The position numbers and the translations under genes were made by a program. Of a DNA stretch of 58,160 bases, positions 44,479 through 52,692 are shown piece after piece. The notes under the pieces were generated by a model. That model did no database searches. It saw only the letters and a program-made list of their open reading frames with translations, and was not told the origin of the DNA. The DNA lies in contig CASEOA010000013.1 in the NCBI GenBank assembly GCA_949289455.1, forward strand, positions 1 through 58,160. The letters are read 5' to 3'. Source of the stretch: an uncultured Eubacteriales bacterium (GTDB lineage: Bacteria > Bacillota > Clostridia > Oscillospirales > Oscillospiraceae). Position 1 is the first letter of the stretch. Every line of letters begins with the position of its first letter.

Positions 44479-45536
44479 CAGTTGAGGAGATCTATGAGGG
44501 GATGGTAACGGCCTTCCAGCAGGAGACCGGAATCACCCTGGCGGGGGACGGGGATATGGCGGTGCGGCTGTACGCCGTGGCCGCCCAGATCTATGCCCTG
44601 TATGTCCAGGCGGACTGGGTCAACCGCCAGTGCTTTCCCCAGACGGCGGTGGAGGATTATCTGGACCTCCATGCCCAGCTGCGGGGGCTGGAACGGCGTG
44701 CGGCGGTGGCCGCCCAGGGGATTATCCGGTTTGAGACCGACAGCGCTCCCGCCGCCGATCTCACCATCTCCGCCGGTACCGTGTGCATGACGGCGGGGCT
44801 GGTGCGGTTTGAGACGGTGGAGGACGCGGTCATCCGGGCGGGGCAGACCTGGGTGGAGACCCTGGCGGTGGCGGTGGAGCCCGGTGCGGCGGGCAATGTG
44901 GCCGCCGGGGCCATCCGGGCTATGGCGGTGGCTCCGGTTGGCGTGAGCCGGTGCACCAACCCGGAGGGCTTCTCCGGCGGTGTGGACGGGGAGGACGACG
45001 AGACGCTGCGGGCCAGGGTGCTGGAGACCTTTCAGCGGATGCCCAACGGGGCCAACGCCGCCTTTTACCAGCAGGGGGCCATGTCCTTCCCCCAGGTGGC
45101 TGCCGCCACGGTGATTCCCCGCCCCAGAGGAGTGGGGACGGTGGATGTGGTCATCTCTACCGCTGCGGGTGTGCCGGACAGCGCCCTGCTCCAGCAGGTG
45201 CAGGAGTACTTTGAGGTCCGGCGGGAGATCGCGGTGGACGTGGTGGTGCGGGCGCCGGAGATCCTGGATCTGGATCTGACCATCCAGGTGAGCGCCGCAA
45301 AGAATTACGACATCAATACGGTACTCCAGGATGTGGAGACCGCCCTGCGGAGCTGGTTTGACGGCCGGCGGATGGGAGAGAACGTGCTGCGAGCCCAGAT
45401 CGGGGCCCTGGTATTCGGGGTGGAGGGTGTGGAAAACTACGTCATCACCGCCCCGGCCGCCGATCTGGAGGTGGAGGTGGATGAGCTGCCCCTGCTGAAA
45501 GAACTGGCACTTTCGGAGATGGGGGAGAGTACATGA
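44475..45536 (+). CDS. Baseplate J-like protein, XkdT-like
   Basis: A 353-residue wedge protein of the baseplate J family. The marker stretch is VDGEDDETLRARVLETFQRM followed by PNGANAAFYQQGAMSFPQVA. The C-terminal part has the second beta domain. It is shorter than phage P2 gpJ-associated baseplates but complete for the PBSX group. Confidence 0.9.
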   Translation: MTVEEIYEGMVTAFQQETGITLAGDGDMAVRLYAVAAQIYALYVQADWVNRQCFPQTAVEDYLDLHAQLRGLERRAAVAAQGIIRFETDSAPAADLTISAGTVCMTAGLVRFETVEDAVIRAGQTWVETLAVAVEPGAAGNVAAGAIRAMAVAPVGVSRCTNPEGFSGGVDGEDDETLRARVLETFQRMPNGANAAFYQQGAMSFPQVAAATVIPRPRGVGTVDVVISTAAGVPDSALLQQVQEYFEVRREIAVDVVVRAPEILDLDLTIQVSAAKNYDINTVLQDVETALRSWFDGRRMGENVLRAQIGALVFGVEGVENYVITAPAADLEVEVDELPLLKELALSEMGEST

Positions 45537-46105
45537 GCTATGCCCAATATCTGAAGGAACTGCTGACTCCTCTGCGGGTGTATGACCTGGGGGACACCGC
45601 CAACAGCGGGGAGCTGGAGGCGGAGGGTGCGGCACTGGATCAGATGGGGGAAACCCTGGAGGAGGTCCAGCGGGAGATGCTGGTGTCCACCGCCACAGGC
45701 CGGGGACTGGAGGCCATCGAGAGTCTGCTGGCCCGCCGGCCGGTGGCTCCCACCCTGGAGGCCCGCCGGGCCGCTTTGGCCGCCTTGCTGCGCATCGGCG
45801 GGGACAGTTTTACCTTGACGGCCATCAATGACAATCTGAAGGGCTGCGGTATCAACGCCGTGGCCATCGAGACCGGGACGCCGGGGCGGGTGCAGGTGCG
45901 TTTCCCCGACGTGCCCGGCATCCCCGACGGGTTTGAGGAGATGCGGGAGATCATCGAGAGCATCCTGCCCGCCCACCTGGGGATCGAGTATGTGTATTGG
46001 TACGTCACCTGGGCCATGATGGAAAAGCAGTTTAAAACCTGGGGCGATATCGAGGACATCAGTCCCATTACCTGGGAGGAGCTGGAGAAAAAGGTGCTCC
46101 AATAA
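45533..46105 (+). CDS. Baseplate protein, XkdU-like (DUF2313)
   Basis: A 190-residue YmfQ/XkdU-family protein, which in phages links baseplate to tail fibres. LKELLTPLRVYDLGDTANSG near the start is typical. It is the last gene of the element. No fibre gene follows; a terminator starts about ten bases after its stop. Confidence 0.85.
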   Translation: MSYAQYLKELLTPLRVYDLGDTANSGELEAEGAALDQMGETLEEVQREMLVSTATGRGLEAIESLLARRPVAPTLEARRAALAALLRIGGDSFTLTAINDNLKGCGINAVAIETGTPGRVQVRFPDVPGIPDGFEEMREIIESILPAHLGIEYVYWYVTWAMMEKQFKTWGDIEDISPITWEELEKKVLQ

Positions 46106-46120
46106 GGCCGGAGACAACAA

Positions 46121-46158
46121 AACGGGGCTGCTGCAAACAACGCAGCAGCCCCGCCTTT
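46121..46158 (+). terminator. Terminator of the phage operon
   Basis: CGGGGCTGCTGC/GCAGCAGCCCCG, 12-bp stem with a 7-base loop, then CCTTTTG. Confidence 0.85.
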
Positions 46159-46200
46159 TGTCATCCCGAGCGCCAGCGAGGGATCTCGAACGCTGGTTTG
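46158..46200. repeat. TCATCCCGAGCG...GAGGGATCTC repeat
   Basis: The bases TCATCCCGAGCG followed by AGCGAGGGATCTCGAACGCT match a short repeat that I recall as widespread between bacterial genes. It lies just past the phage terminator. Only one copy is in the window, so the call rests on memory. Confidence 0.45.
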
Positions 46201-46247
46201 TTCGCTGTGGAAAGATTCTATTTTGCAACGGCCCCGTTGGTATAAGC

Positions 46248-46922
46248 TCACCCCAATTTATAATAACTGGACCAGCGTTCGGGTGTGGGGGACTGGTAGC
46301 GCAAGGTGCCGTCGGCGGCATAGCCCTTGACCTGGAGGTCCTCCGGGTACAGGTGGGTACCGCTGACATCGGAAGCATAGGTCACCAGGAAGCAGTGCTC
46401 CGCGGTTTTGGTCTCGCTGGCGGAGAGCAGGGTATAGCTGCTGCCGGTTTCTGTGGGGATGGGGAAGGTGATCTCCGCCCGGACGATCTCCGGGTCGTTG
46501 GAGATCACCAGCACCGCCCCGTTGTACCGGTCGCTGACGACCAGGGGCACCAGGGGAAGGCTGGGGTCGTTCTCCACGGCCTCCAGGGTCCCGCTGTGCC
46601 AGAACAGGCCCTCCTGGTAGATCCCGCACCAGGCGTACCAGTTCCCTTGGCGGAGGATGTAATAGCGGTCATAGCTGCCGATCCTGTCAGGGATCTGGGC
46701 GGTGATCCAGTGGGCCAGGCCGTTTTGGGTGTTGTCCAGGGTGCCGATTACCGTGCCGGGGCCGAAAAAGTGCCGGGTCTGGGTGGCGGCCAGGGCCTGA
46801 TTGGCGGTGAAGATGGGGAAATCCAGCCGGAGCACCAGCACCACCAGGACAACCGCCAGCAGCAGGGCGTCCCGGAGGATGCGGCGCTTGCGCTGGGCGG
46901 GGGTGACGGAGCGTCTGGCCAT
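46248..46922 (-). CDS. Membrane-anchored protein of the PadR operon
   Basis: A 224-residue protein with one N-terminal membrane segment (about 18-38) and a large extracellular part. I do not recognise a family. It starts 1 base after the preceding HAAS-type gene, so it belongs to the same operon. Cys-containing GNWYAWCGIYQEGLFWHSG is distinctive. Confidence 0.7.
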   Translation of the reverse strand: MARRSVTPAQRKRRILRDALLLAVVLVVLVLRLDFPIFTANQALAATQTRHFFGPGTVIGTLDNTQNGLAHWITAQIPDRIGSYDRYYILRQGNWYAWCGIYQEGLFWHSGTLEAVENDPSLPLVPLVVSDRYNGAVLVISNDPEIVRAEITFPIPTETGSSYTLLSASETKTAEHCFLVTYASDVSGTHLYPEDLQVKGYAADGTLRYQSPTPERWSSYYKLG

Positions 46923-46923
46923 G

Positions 46924-47739
46924 TTACGTCCCTCCTTTCAGGGGCAGGGTAAAGTAGATGGCGTTCTCTCCGTAGCGGTCAAAGCGGAGGGTAAGAGAGC
47001 TGGCCTCCGGGTCGATCTGGTCCACCCACAGGTCGTAGTAGGAGGCGAAGGGGTAGGACCGGGTGAGGCCGCCCCCGGACAGGACGGCGGAGGATTGATA
47101 GGGTATGACCTGCCCGTAGGAGGGGTAGGGATTGCCCAGGTCGTCCTCCGCCCACAGCCACGGGTCGAATTGGGGTCCCCGGAGCCAGGGGTTGGGGTGG
47201 GACACCTGCATGGTGTAGAACAGGGTCAGGGTGCCGTCAGAGGCGCGGATGACCGCGGCCCGGGGAATGGAGAAGGTGTAGCCCTGGTACTGCCAGGTGG
47301 CGGTGGGGGTGAAATCGGCCACCACATCCCGCTCGTCGTAATGCTCCAACAGGGAATCCATGTTCAGTCCGTGGCTGAGGGGGGCGGTGAGATTGGTGAC
47401 CATCTCCCCCGCCTGGGGCAGAGTAAACAGCAGGATGAGAGCCGCCAGAGTCCACACCGCCCGGCGGAACCAGATCTGAAACCACCCCAACAGGGGGCTG
47501 TGGCTCTCGTTCAGGGCCCGGCCCAGCATCTCAGGGTCACCCATGGCCCGGGCGGCCGCGGTCTCTGCGTCCCACAGGGTCATGTCGGGGTGGGCCTCCA
47601 GCAGAGCGTCCCGGTGCTCCTCCATGTGGCCGGTGAGCTCGGCGGTGATGGCGTCGTGGTCGGGGGAAAACCGGACAAAGGCGCACACCTTGCCGCAGAA
47701 CTGCTCGATGGTGAGCCGGGACTTGTCGGGGGCGTCCAT
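46924..47739 (-). CDS. HAAS-domain membrane protein
   Basis: A 271-residue protein. The first 85 residues are a helical HAAS/permease-prefix-like cytoplasmic part (SPDHDAITAELTGHMEEHRD), followed by a membrane segment at about 93-111 and an extracellular domain. PadR genes are often paired with such proteins, which are thought to pass a membrane signal to the regulator. Its ATG overlaps the padR stop (TGATG). Confidence 0.75.
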   Translation of the reverse strand: MDAPDKSRLTIEQFCGKVCAFVRFSPDHDAITAELTGHMEEHRDALLEAHPDMTLWDAETAAARAMGDPEMLGRALNESHSPLLGWFQIWFRRAVWTLAALILLFTLPQAGEMVTNLTAPLSHGLNMDSLLEHYDERDVVADFTPTATWQYQGYTFSIPRAAVIRASDGTLTLFYTMQVSHPNPWLRGPQFDPWLWAEDDLGNPYPSYGQVIPYQSSAVLSGGGLTRSYPFASYYDLWVDQIDPEASSLTLRFDRYGENAIYFTLPLKGGT

Positions 47740-48083
47740 CAGGCCAGGGCCGGGGCGGACCCGGCCAGCACTGCGTTTACTGCCTGGGAGAAGGTGGTCC
47801 ACTCTTCCCGCTTTTCCCCCAGCAGCCGCAGACCTTTTTTGGTGATGTGGTAATACTTTCGGGTGCGGCCGGTGGGGGCCGCCTTTTCGTAGGAGTCCAC
47901 CGCCCCGTCCTTTTCCAGGGCGTGGAGGATGGGGTAGAGGGTGCCCTCCTTCATGGAAAAAGTGTGGTCGCTTCTGGCCTCCAGTTGGGCGATCATCTGG
48001 TAGCCGTACATGTCCTCCCCGGACAAAAGGGAGAGCACCAGCAGGGTGGCGCTGCCGTTGAGCAGGGATTTGTCCGCCTTCAT
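47739..48083 (-). CDS. PadR-family transcriptional regulator
   Basis: A 114-residue PadR regulator with a winged helix: LLNGSATLLVLSLLSGEDMY, YQMIAQLEAR and KEGTLYPILHALEKDGAV. The C-terminal helix would mediate dimer formation. It very likely binds the 45-bp palindrome just upstream and controls its own operon. AAAGGAGG lies before the ATG. The ligand or signal is unknown. Confidence 0.9.
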   Translation of the reverse strand: MKADKSLLNGSATLLVLSLLSGEDMYGYQMIAQLEARSDHTFSMKEGTLYPILHALEKDGAVDSYEKAAPTGRTRKYYHITKKGLRLLGEKREEWTTFSQAVNAVLAGSAPALA

Positions 48084-48109
48084 GGGATGCCTCCTTTCGG
48101 TGAATGAGA

Positions 48110-48159
48110 ATACCTCGGGTTCCTAGGTATATTATACCTAGGAACCCGAGGTATGTCAA
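48110..48159 (-). promoter_or_regulatory. padR promoter inside a 45-bp perfect palindrome
   Basis: A perfect inverted repeat of 22+1+22 bases spans 48110-48154. Its arms start ATACCTCGGGTTCCTAGG. On the minus strand a perfect TTGACA (48154-48159), 17 bases, and a perfect TATAAT (48131-48136) overlap it, with the -10 at the centre. A dimer or pair of dimers bound here would block the promoter. Confidence 0.95.
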
Positions 48160-48167
48160 CAGGCAGT

Positions 48168-49133
48168 TTACCTCATCCGGCTGCGGAGGGGCTGACCGGA
48201 CAGCCAGCGGTTCAGGTTGTCCAAAAAGAGGGCGGCGATGTTGTCCAGGGTGACCTGCATGTGGTTGTACCCACCGGCACTGTGGGGGGTAATGAGGGCC
48301 CGGGGGGCCTCCCACAGGGGGTGGTCGGACGGCAGGGGTTCGGGGGAGGTGACGTCCATGCCTGCCCCCAGCAGGTGCCCTTCGGAGAGCACCTGGGCCA
48401 GGGCCTCACAATCCACGGCGGAGCCCCGGCCAGCGTTGAGCAGCACGGCGTCGGGCTTCATGAGCAGCAGCCGGCGGCGGTCCATGAGCCCGGCGGTTTC
48501 GGCGGTGTGGGGAAGGGCTAAGGCCACCACGTCGGCCTGGGGGAGAAGGGCGTCAAGTTCGGACAGGGGGAAGGTCTGGTCAAAGTCCTCCACCGGCTTG
48601 TCCGAGCGGTGGAGCCCCCAGACGGTTTTGGCCCCCAGGGCCCGGCACAGGCGGGCAAAGTGGCGGCTGATGTCCCCGGTGCCTCCCACCAGTATCGTCT
48701 CCCCCAGCAGGGAGCGGACGGGGCCCAGCCCGGCCCAGTTCCCCCAGGTATGTTCCCGCTGGAGGTCCCGGTAGCCGGGCAGGTGCTTGTAGATGGCCAG
48801 CAGCATGGCCAGCATGTGTTCGGACACGGCGGGGCCGTAGGCTCCGGCGGCGCAGGTGAGGGCCACCCCATCGGGGAGCACCCCGGGCGCCAGGTAGGGG
48901 TCCACTCCGGCGTTCCAGCTCTGGACCCATTTCAGGCGGGGGAAGGTCCTCAGATCCGCCGGGGGCACAAAGCCCATGAGAATGGTGACCCGTTCCCGCC
49001 AGTCCTGGGGGATGTCCGTGGCCCCCCGGCGGTCGTGGGTGGGGAGAAACAGATGCTCGGCCTCCGGGGCGGCGGCCTGGAAGGTGGCTTTTTGGCCGTC
49101 GGTCAGGGGGAGCAGGTGGAGAATGGTTTCCAT
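48168..49133 (-). CDS. D-2-hydroxyacid dehydrogenase
   Basis: A 321-residue NAD(P)-dependent dehydrogenase. The cofactor loop is LVGGTGDISRHFARLC (about residue 140), and the catalytic Arg, Glu and His positions lie in NAGRGSAVDCEAL, DVTSPEPLP and TPHSAGGY. It would reduce a 2-ketoacid to the D-hydroxyacid or the reverse; the substrate is unknown. The start at 49133 has AAGGAGG upstream; the frame is open beyond it but runs through the repeat. Confidence 0.88.
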   Translation of the reverse strand: METILHLLPLTDGQKATFQAAAPEAEHLFLPTHDRRGATDIPQDWRERVTILMGFVPPADLRTFPRLKWVQSWNAGVDPYLAPGVLPDGVALTCAAGAYGPAVSEHMLAMLLAIYKHLPGYRDLQREHTWGNWAGLGPVRSLLGETILVGGTGDISRHFARLCRALGAKTVWGLHRSDKPVEDFDQTFPLSELDALLPQADVVALALPHTAETAGLMDRRRLLLMKPDAVLLNAGRGSAVDCEALAQVLSEGHLLGAGMDVTSPEPLPSDHPLWEAPRALITPHSAGGYNHMQVTLDNIAALFLDNLNRWLSGQPLRSRMR

Positions 49134-49170
49134 GCGGATGGCCTCCTTAAAAGTGAAATGGGAGACAAGC

Positions 49171-49202
49171 GGCGGGCCGTTGTGGGCATCGGCCCCTACG
49201 GG
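49171..49202. repeat. Dispersed palindromic repeat, copy c
   Basis: GGCGGGCCGTTG / CATCGGCCCCTACG, an imperfect stem with the shared GCCCCTACG edge, between pyruvate carboxylase and the dehydrogenase gene. Confidence 0.6.
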
Positions 49203-49220
49203 GGTGCGGGGCAGCAGGAA

Positions 49221-49248
49221 CGGGGGCCGGTCGGCAGACCGGCCCCCG
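49221..49248 (-). terminator. Terminator after the biotin-domain frame
   Basis: CGGGGGCCGGTC/GACCGGCCCCCG, 12-bp stem with a 4-base loop. The T tract is poor. Confidence 0.75.
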
Positions 49249-49263
49249 AAGAAATGGGACAAC

Positions 49264-49710
49264 TTATTTAATGGTGATGAGCAGCTCGCCGGCCTTCACC
49301 GAGCCACCCTCTTTGATGAGCACCTGGTCCACGGTGCCCGCCATGCGGGCCACCACGGAGGTCTCCATCTTCATGGCCTCGATGACGGCCAGGACCTGGT
49401 TCTCCTCCACCTGGTCGCCGGGCTTGACGTTGATCTTGGACACCATGCCGGGGATGGAGGCGCCCACCTGGCTCTTGTCGGAGGGATCGGCCAGGTTGAC
49501 CTTCCGCACCTGGGCGGTGGCGCTCTTGTCGGGCACCGCCACCTCACGGCGCATGCCGTTGAGCTCGAACTGCACGTTGCGGGTGCCGTCCTCGTTCAGG
49601 TCGCCCAGGCCCAGGTACTTGATGACCAGGGTCTTGCCGTCCTCGATGTTGATCTTGTTGGTCTCGCCCATGGCCATGCCGTTGAAGAACACATGGCTGC
49701 CCATACGCAT
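49264..49710 (-). CDS. pyc: Biotin-carrier end of pyruvate carboxylase
   Basis: The last 148 residues of pyruvate carboxylase, with the biotinyl lysine in EAMKMET. It is in the same frame as the main part and separated only by TAG-GAG-TAC-GGC-TAT-ATC. A possible internal start is the ATG at 49710; the TAG creates CTAGGAG, a Shine-Dalgarno-like sequence 12 bases before it. The two parts together would make a normal enzyme of about 1,140 residues. Confidence 0.85.
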   Translation of the reverse strand: MRMGSHVFFNGMAMGETNKINIEDGKTLVIKYLGLGDLNEDGTRNVQFELNGMRREVAVPDKSATAQVRKVNLADPSDKSQVGASIPGMVSKINVKPGDQVEENQVLAVIEAMKMETSVVARMAGTVDQVLIKEGGSVKAGELLITIK

Positions 49711-49725
49711 GATATAGCCGTACTC

Positions 49726-52692
49726 CTAGCGGTGCCGGTAGAAGTCCTCCACCACCTTGGGGTAGAGGCACCAGGACAGCACGTTGTGGTCGGTGGCGTC
49801 GTCGTAGAACTTTTTGACCTCCTCCCGGGCTTTCTCAAAGTCCACCGGGGGCAGCAGCTCGCCGGGACGGCAGGTGATGGGCTCCTCGCCCTTCAGCACC
49901 ACCCGCTGGAGATCCTCGGGGAAGCCCCAGGCGGGCTGGCCCATCATGCCCTTAAAGTAGCTCACCACGGAGTCGGGGAAGGTGAGGGCCTCGCCCCGCG
50001 CCACGATGTTCTCGGGGGTCAGATCGTTCTGCACCATGAAGATGGCCAGGTCGCCCACCATCTTGGAGGAGGGGGTCACCTTTACAATGTCGCCCAGCAT
50101 ATGGTTGACGGTGGAGTACATCTCCTTCACCGCCTCGAACTGATGGCCCAGACCCAGGCTCTCCACCTGGCTCTTCAGGTTGGTGTACTGGCCGCCAGGC
50201 ATCTCGTAGCGATAGATGTCGGTGGAGGGGTTCTTGATGCCCGCCTCAAACTTGGCGTAGCGCAGGCGCACGTCGGCCCAGTAATCGGACAGGGACTGGA
50301 GCTTGACGGGGTTCAGGCCGGTATCCCGCTCCTGGCCCTGGAGGGCGGTGACCACCGCGTTCATGGAGGGCTGGCTGGTCATGGAGGACATGGAGTCGAT
50401 GGCGCAGTCCACGATGTCCACCCCGGCCTCGGCGGCCATCAGATAGGCGGCCACCTGGTTGCCGGAGGTGTCGTGGGTGTGCAGGTGGATGGGCAGGCCG
50501 ATTTCCTGCTTGAGGGTGGACACCAGCTTTTTGGCGGCGTAGGGCTTCAGCAGGCCGGACATATCCTTGATGCACAGCAGATGGGCCCCCCGCTTCTCCA
50601 GCTCCTTGGCCATGTTGACGTAGTAGTTCAGGGTGTACTTGTCCCGCTTGGGGTCCAGGATGTCGCCGGTATAGCAGATAGTGGCCTCGCACAGCTTACC
50701 CTGGTTGAGGACCTCGTCCATGGCGATCTCCATGCCGGGAATCCAGTTCAGGGAGTCGAAGATGCGGAATACGTCAATACCGTGCTTTGCGGCCTCCTTG
50801 ACGAAGGCCCGGATCAGGTTGTCGGGGTAGTTGGTGTAGCCCACGGCGTTGGCGCCCCGGAAGAGCATCTGGAAGGGGATGTTGGGGATCTTCTCCCGCA
50901 GCAGCCGCAGCCGCTCCCAGGGGGACTCGTGGAGGAAACGGTAGGCCACGTCGAAGGTGGCGCCGCCCCACATCTCCAGAGAGAAGCAGTCGTTCAGAAT
51001 CTCGGCGGTACCCTCGGCGCACTTGAGCATATCCCGGGTGCGCACCCGGGTGGACAGCAGGGACTGGTGGGCGTCCCGCATGGTGGTGTCGGTGATGAGC
51101 AGCTTCTTCTGGTTCAGCACCCAGTCCCGCACCGCCTGGGGACCCTTCTCATCCAGCAGCTGTTTCAGGCCGGTACACTTGGGGGGCGTGTTCTCGTAGG
51201 GGGGGAACCGGGGGATATCCAGCTGCTGCCGCTCGGCAGAGGGGGAGTCCACCTGAATCTGGGCGATATACTTGAGCACCTTGGTGGCCCGGTCCCGGCC
51301 GGTGTCGATGTCGAAGAGCTCGGGGGTCTCGTCGATGAACTTGGTGTGGCACTGGCCCGCCTGGAAGGTGGGGTGGGCCAGGATGTTGGTGACGAAGGGG
51401 ATGTTGGTCTTGACGCCGCGGACGTGCTCCTCGCTGATGGCCCGCATAGCCTTGCGGCACACCCCCTCGAAGGTGTTGTCCCAGGAGGTGACCTTTACCA
51501 GCAGGGAGTCGTAGTAGGGGGAGATCTCGGCGCCGGTGTAGGCGTTGCCGCCGTCCAGACGGACGCCGAAGCCGCCGCCGGAGCGATAGGCGGTGATCTT
51601 GCCGGTGTCGGGGGCGAAGTTGTTGGCCGGGTCCTCGGTGGTCACCCGGCACTGGAGGGCGTAGCCGTTCATGTGGACGGAGTCCTGGGAGGTGAGGCCG
51701 ATGGCGGGGGTGGACAGGGGGTGGCCCTCGGCGATGAGGATCTGGGCCCGCACCAAGTCGATGCCGGTGACCATCTCGGTGACGGTGTGCTCCACCTGGA
51801 TGCGGGGGTTCATCTCGATAAAGTAGTGGTCGCCGTTCTTGTCCACCAGAAACTCCACCGTGCCGGCGGATACATAGCCCACATGCTTGGCCACCTTGAC
51901 GGCGTCCTCATACAGCTTCTTGCGGGTGGACTCGGGCACGCTGAAGGCGGGGGCGAACTCCACCACCTTCTGGTACCGGCGCTGGAGAGAGCAGTCCCGC
52001 TCCCCCAGGTGGACCACATTGCCGTGCTTGTCGCCCAGGATCTGCACCTCGATGTGCTTGGGCTCCACCAGGTACTTCTCAATAAAAATGTCCTCATTGC
52101 CAAAGGCTTTCTTGGCCTCGCTCTTCACCAGGTTGAAGGCGGGGATGACCTCCTCGGGGGTGTCGCACCGGCGCATACCCCGGCCGCCGCCGCCGCCGGC
52201 CGCCTTCAGGATGATGGGGAAGCCGTAGGAAACAGCCTTCTCCAGGGCCTCCTCGCCGCTCTTCAAGGGCTCGGAGGAGCCGGGGATGGTGGGCACATTG
52301 CAGGCCTTGGCGATGGCCGTGGCCGTCAGCGTGTCCCCCATCTGCCCCAGAATGGTGGAGGAGGGGCCGATGAAGGTGATGCCGGCCTCCTCGCAGGCCT
52401 TGGCGAAGTCGGCGTTCTCGCTCAAAAAGCCGTAGCCGGGGTGGATGGCGTCCACGTTGCGGCGTTTGGCCAGATCGATGATGGAGGGGATGTCCAGATA
52501 GGCCCCCAGGGGAGACTTGTTCTCGCCGATGAGGTAGGCCTCGTCCGCCTTGGTGCGGAAGAGGGCGAAGGTGTCCTCATTGGAGTACATGGCCACCGTG
52601 TGCAGTCCCAGGTCGTAGCAGGCCCGGAACACACGGATGGCGATCTCGCCCCGGTTGGCCACCAGGACTTTGTTGAACTTGCATTCCGTCAT
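49726..52692 (-). CDS. pyc: Pyruvate carboxylase, main part, stopped by TAG
   Basis: A 988-residue frame carrying the biotin carboxylase domain (KVLVANRGEIAIRVFRAC, GGGGGRGMRRC, IQVEHTVTE), the carboxyltransferase (TTMRDAHQSLLSTRVRT, GGATFDVAYRFL, LHTHDTSGNQ) and the allosteric linker. It ends at an in-frame TAG (49726-49728) just before the biotin carrier domain, which continues in frame. The enzyme makes oxaloacetate from pyruvate. Either the gene is broken, the two parts are made separately, or the stop is read through. AAGGAAGG precedes the ATG at 52692. Confidence 0.9.
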   Translation of the reverse strand: MTECKFNKVLVANRGEIAIRVFRACYDLGLHTVAMYSNEDTFALFRTKADEAYLIGENKSPLGAYLDIPSIIDLAKRRNVDAIHPGYGFLSENADFAKACEEAGITFIGPSSTILGQMGDTLTATAIAKACNVPTIPGSSEPLKSGEEALEKAVSYGFPIILKAAGGGGGRGMRRCDTPEEVIPAFNLVKSEAKKAFGNEDIFIEKYLVEPKHIEVQILGDKHGNVVHLGERDCSLQRRYQKVVEFAPAFSVPESTRKKLYEDAVKVAKHVGYVSAGTVEFLVDKNGDHYFIEMNPRIQVEHTVTEMVTGIDLVRAQILIAEGHPLSTPAIGLTSQDSVHMNGYALQCRVTTEDPANNFAPDTGKITAYRSGGGFGVRLDGGNAYTGAEISPYYDSLLVKVTSWDNTFEGVCRKAMRAISEEHVRGVKTNIPFVTNILAHPTFQAGQCHTKFIDETPELFDIDTGRDRATKVLKYIAQIQVDSPSAERQQLDIPRFPPYENTPPKCTGLKQLLDEKGPQAVRDWVLNQKKLLITDTTMRDAHQSLLSTRVRTRDMLKCAEGTAEILNDCFSLEMWGGATFDVAYRFLHESPWERLRLLREKIPNIPFQMLFRGANAVGYTNYPDNLIRAFVKEAAKHGIDVFRIFDSLNWIPGMEIAMDEVLNQGKLCEATICYTGDILDPKRDKYTLNYYVNMAKELEKRGAHLLCIKDMSGLLKPYAAKKLVSTLKQEIGLPIHLHTHDTSGNQVAAYLMAAEAGVDIVDCAIDSMSSMTSQPSMNAVVTALQGQERDTGLNPVKLQSLSDYWADVRLRYAKFEAGIKNPSTDIYRYEMPGGQYTNLKSQVESLGLGHQFEAVKEMYSTVNHMLGDIVKVTPSSKMVGDLAIFMVQNDLTPENIVARGEALTFPDSVVSYFKGMMGQPAWGFPEDLQRVVLKGEEPITCRPGELLPPVDFEKAREEVKKFYDDATDHNVLSWCLYPKVVEDFYRHR

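Larger units (their letters stand above)
33048..46158 (+). mobile_element. Compact PBSX-like contractile phage element
   Basis: One run of about twenty genes, nearly all overlapping or touching, from small terminase to an XkdU-like baseplate protein, closed by a terminator. It contains packaging, portal, protease, capsid, connectors, sheath, tube, tail chaperones with a frameshift, LysM protein and baseplate. It lacks an integrase, repressor, replication genes, holin, lysin and tail fibre, and no normal-length tape-measure gene is present. I found no obvious att repeats. GC content and codon use match the host genes. It is bounded by the rpsF operon and a PadR operon. Confidence 0.85.

Noticed and set aside
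33048-46158. A pure tailocin or extracellular injection system
   Set aside because: Large terminase, portal, protease and capsid genes are present and open, so DNA packaging is expected.
49726-49728. Selenocysteine at the stop inside pyruvate carboxylase
   Set aside because: The stop is TAG, not TGA. Pyrrolysine cannot be excluded, but no pyl gene is in the window and the site is not catalytic.
49726-52692. A natural two-subunit pyruvate carboxylase
   Set aside because: Known two-subunit forms separate the biotin carboxylase from the transferase-biotin part. Here the break is right before the biotin domain.
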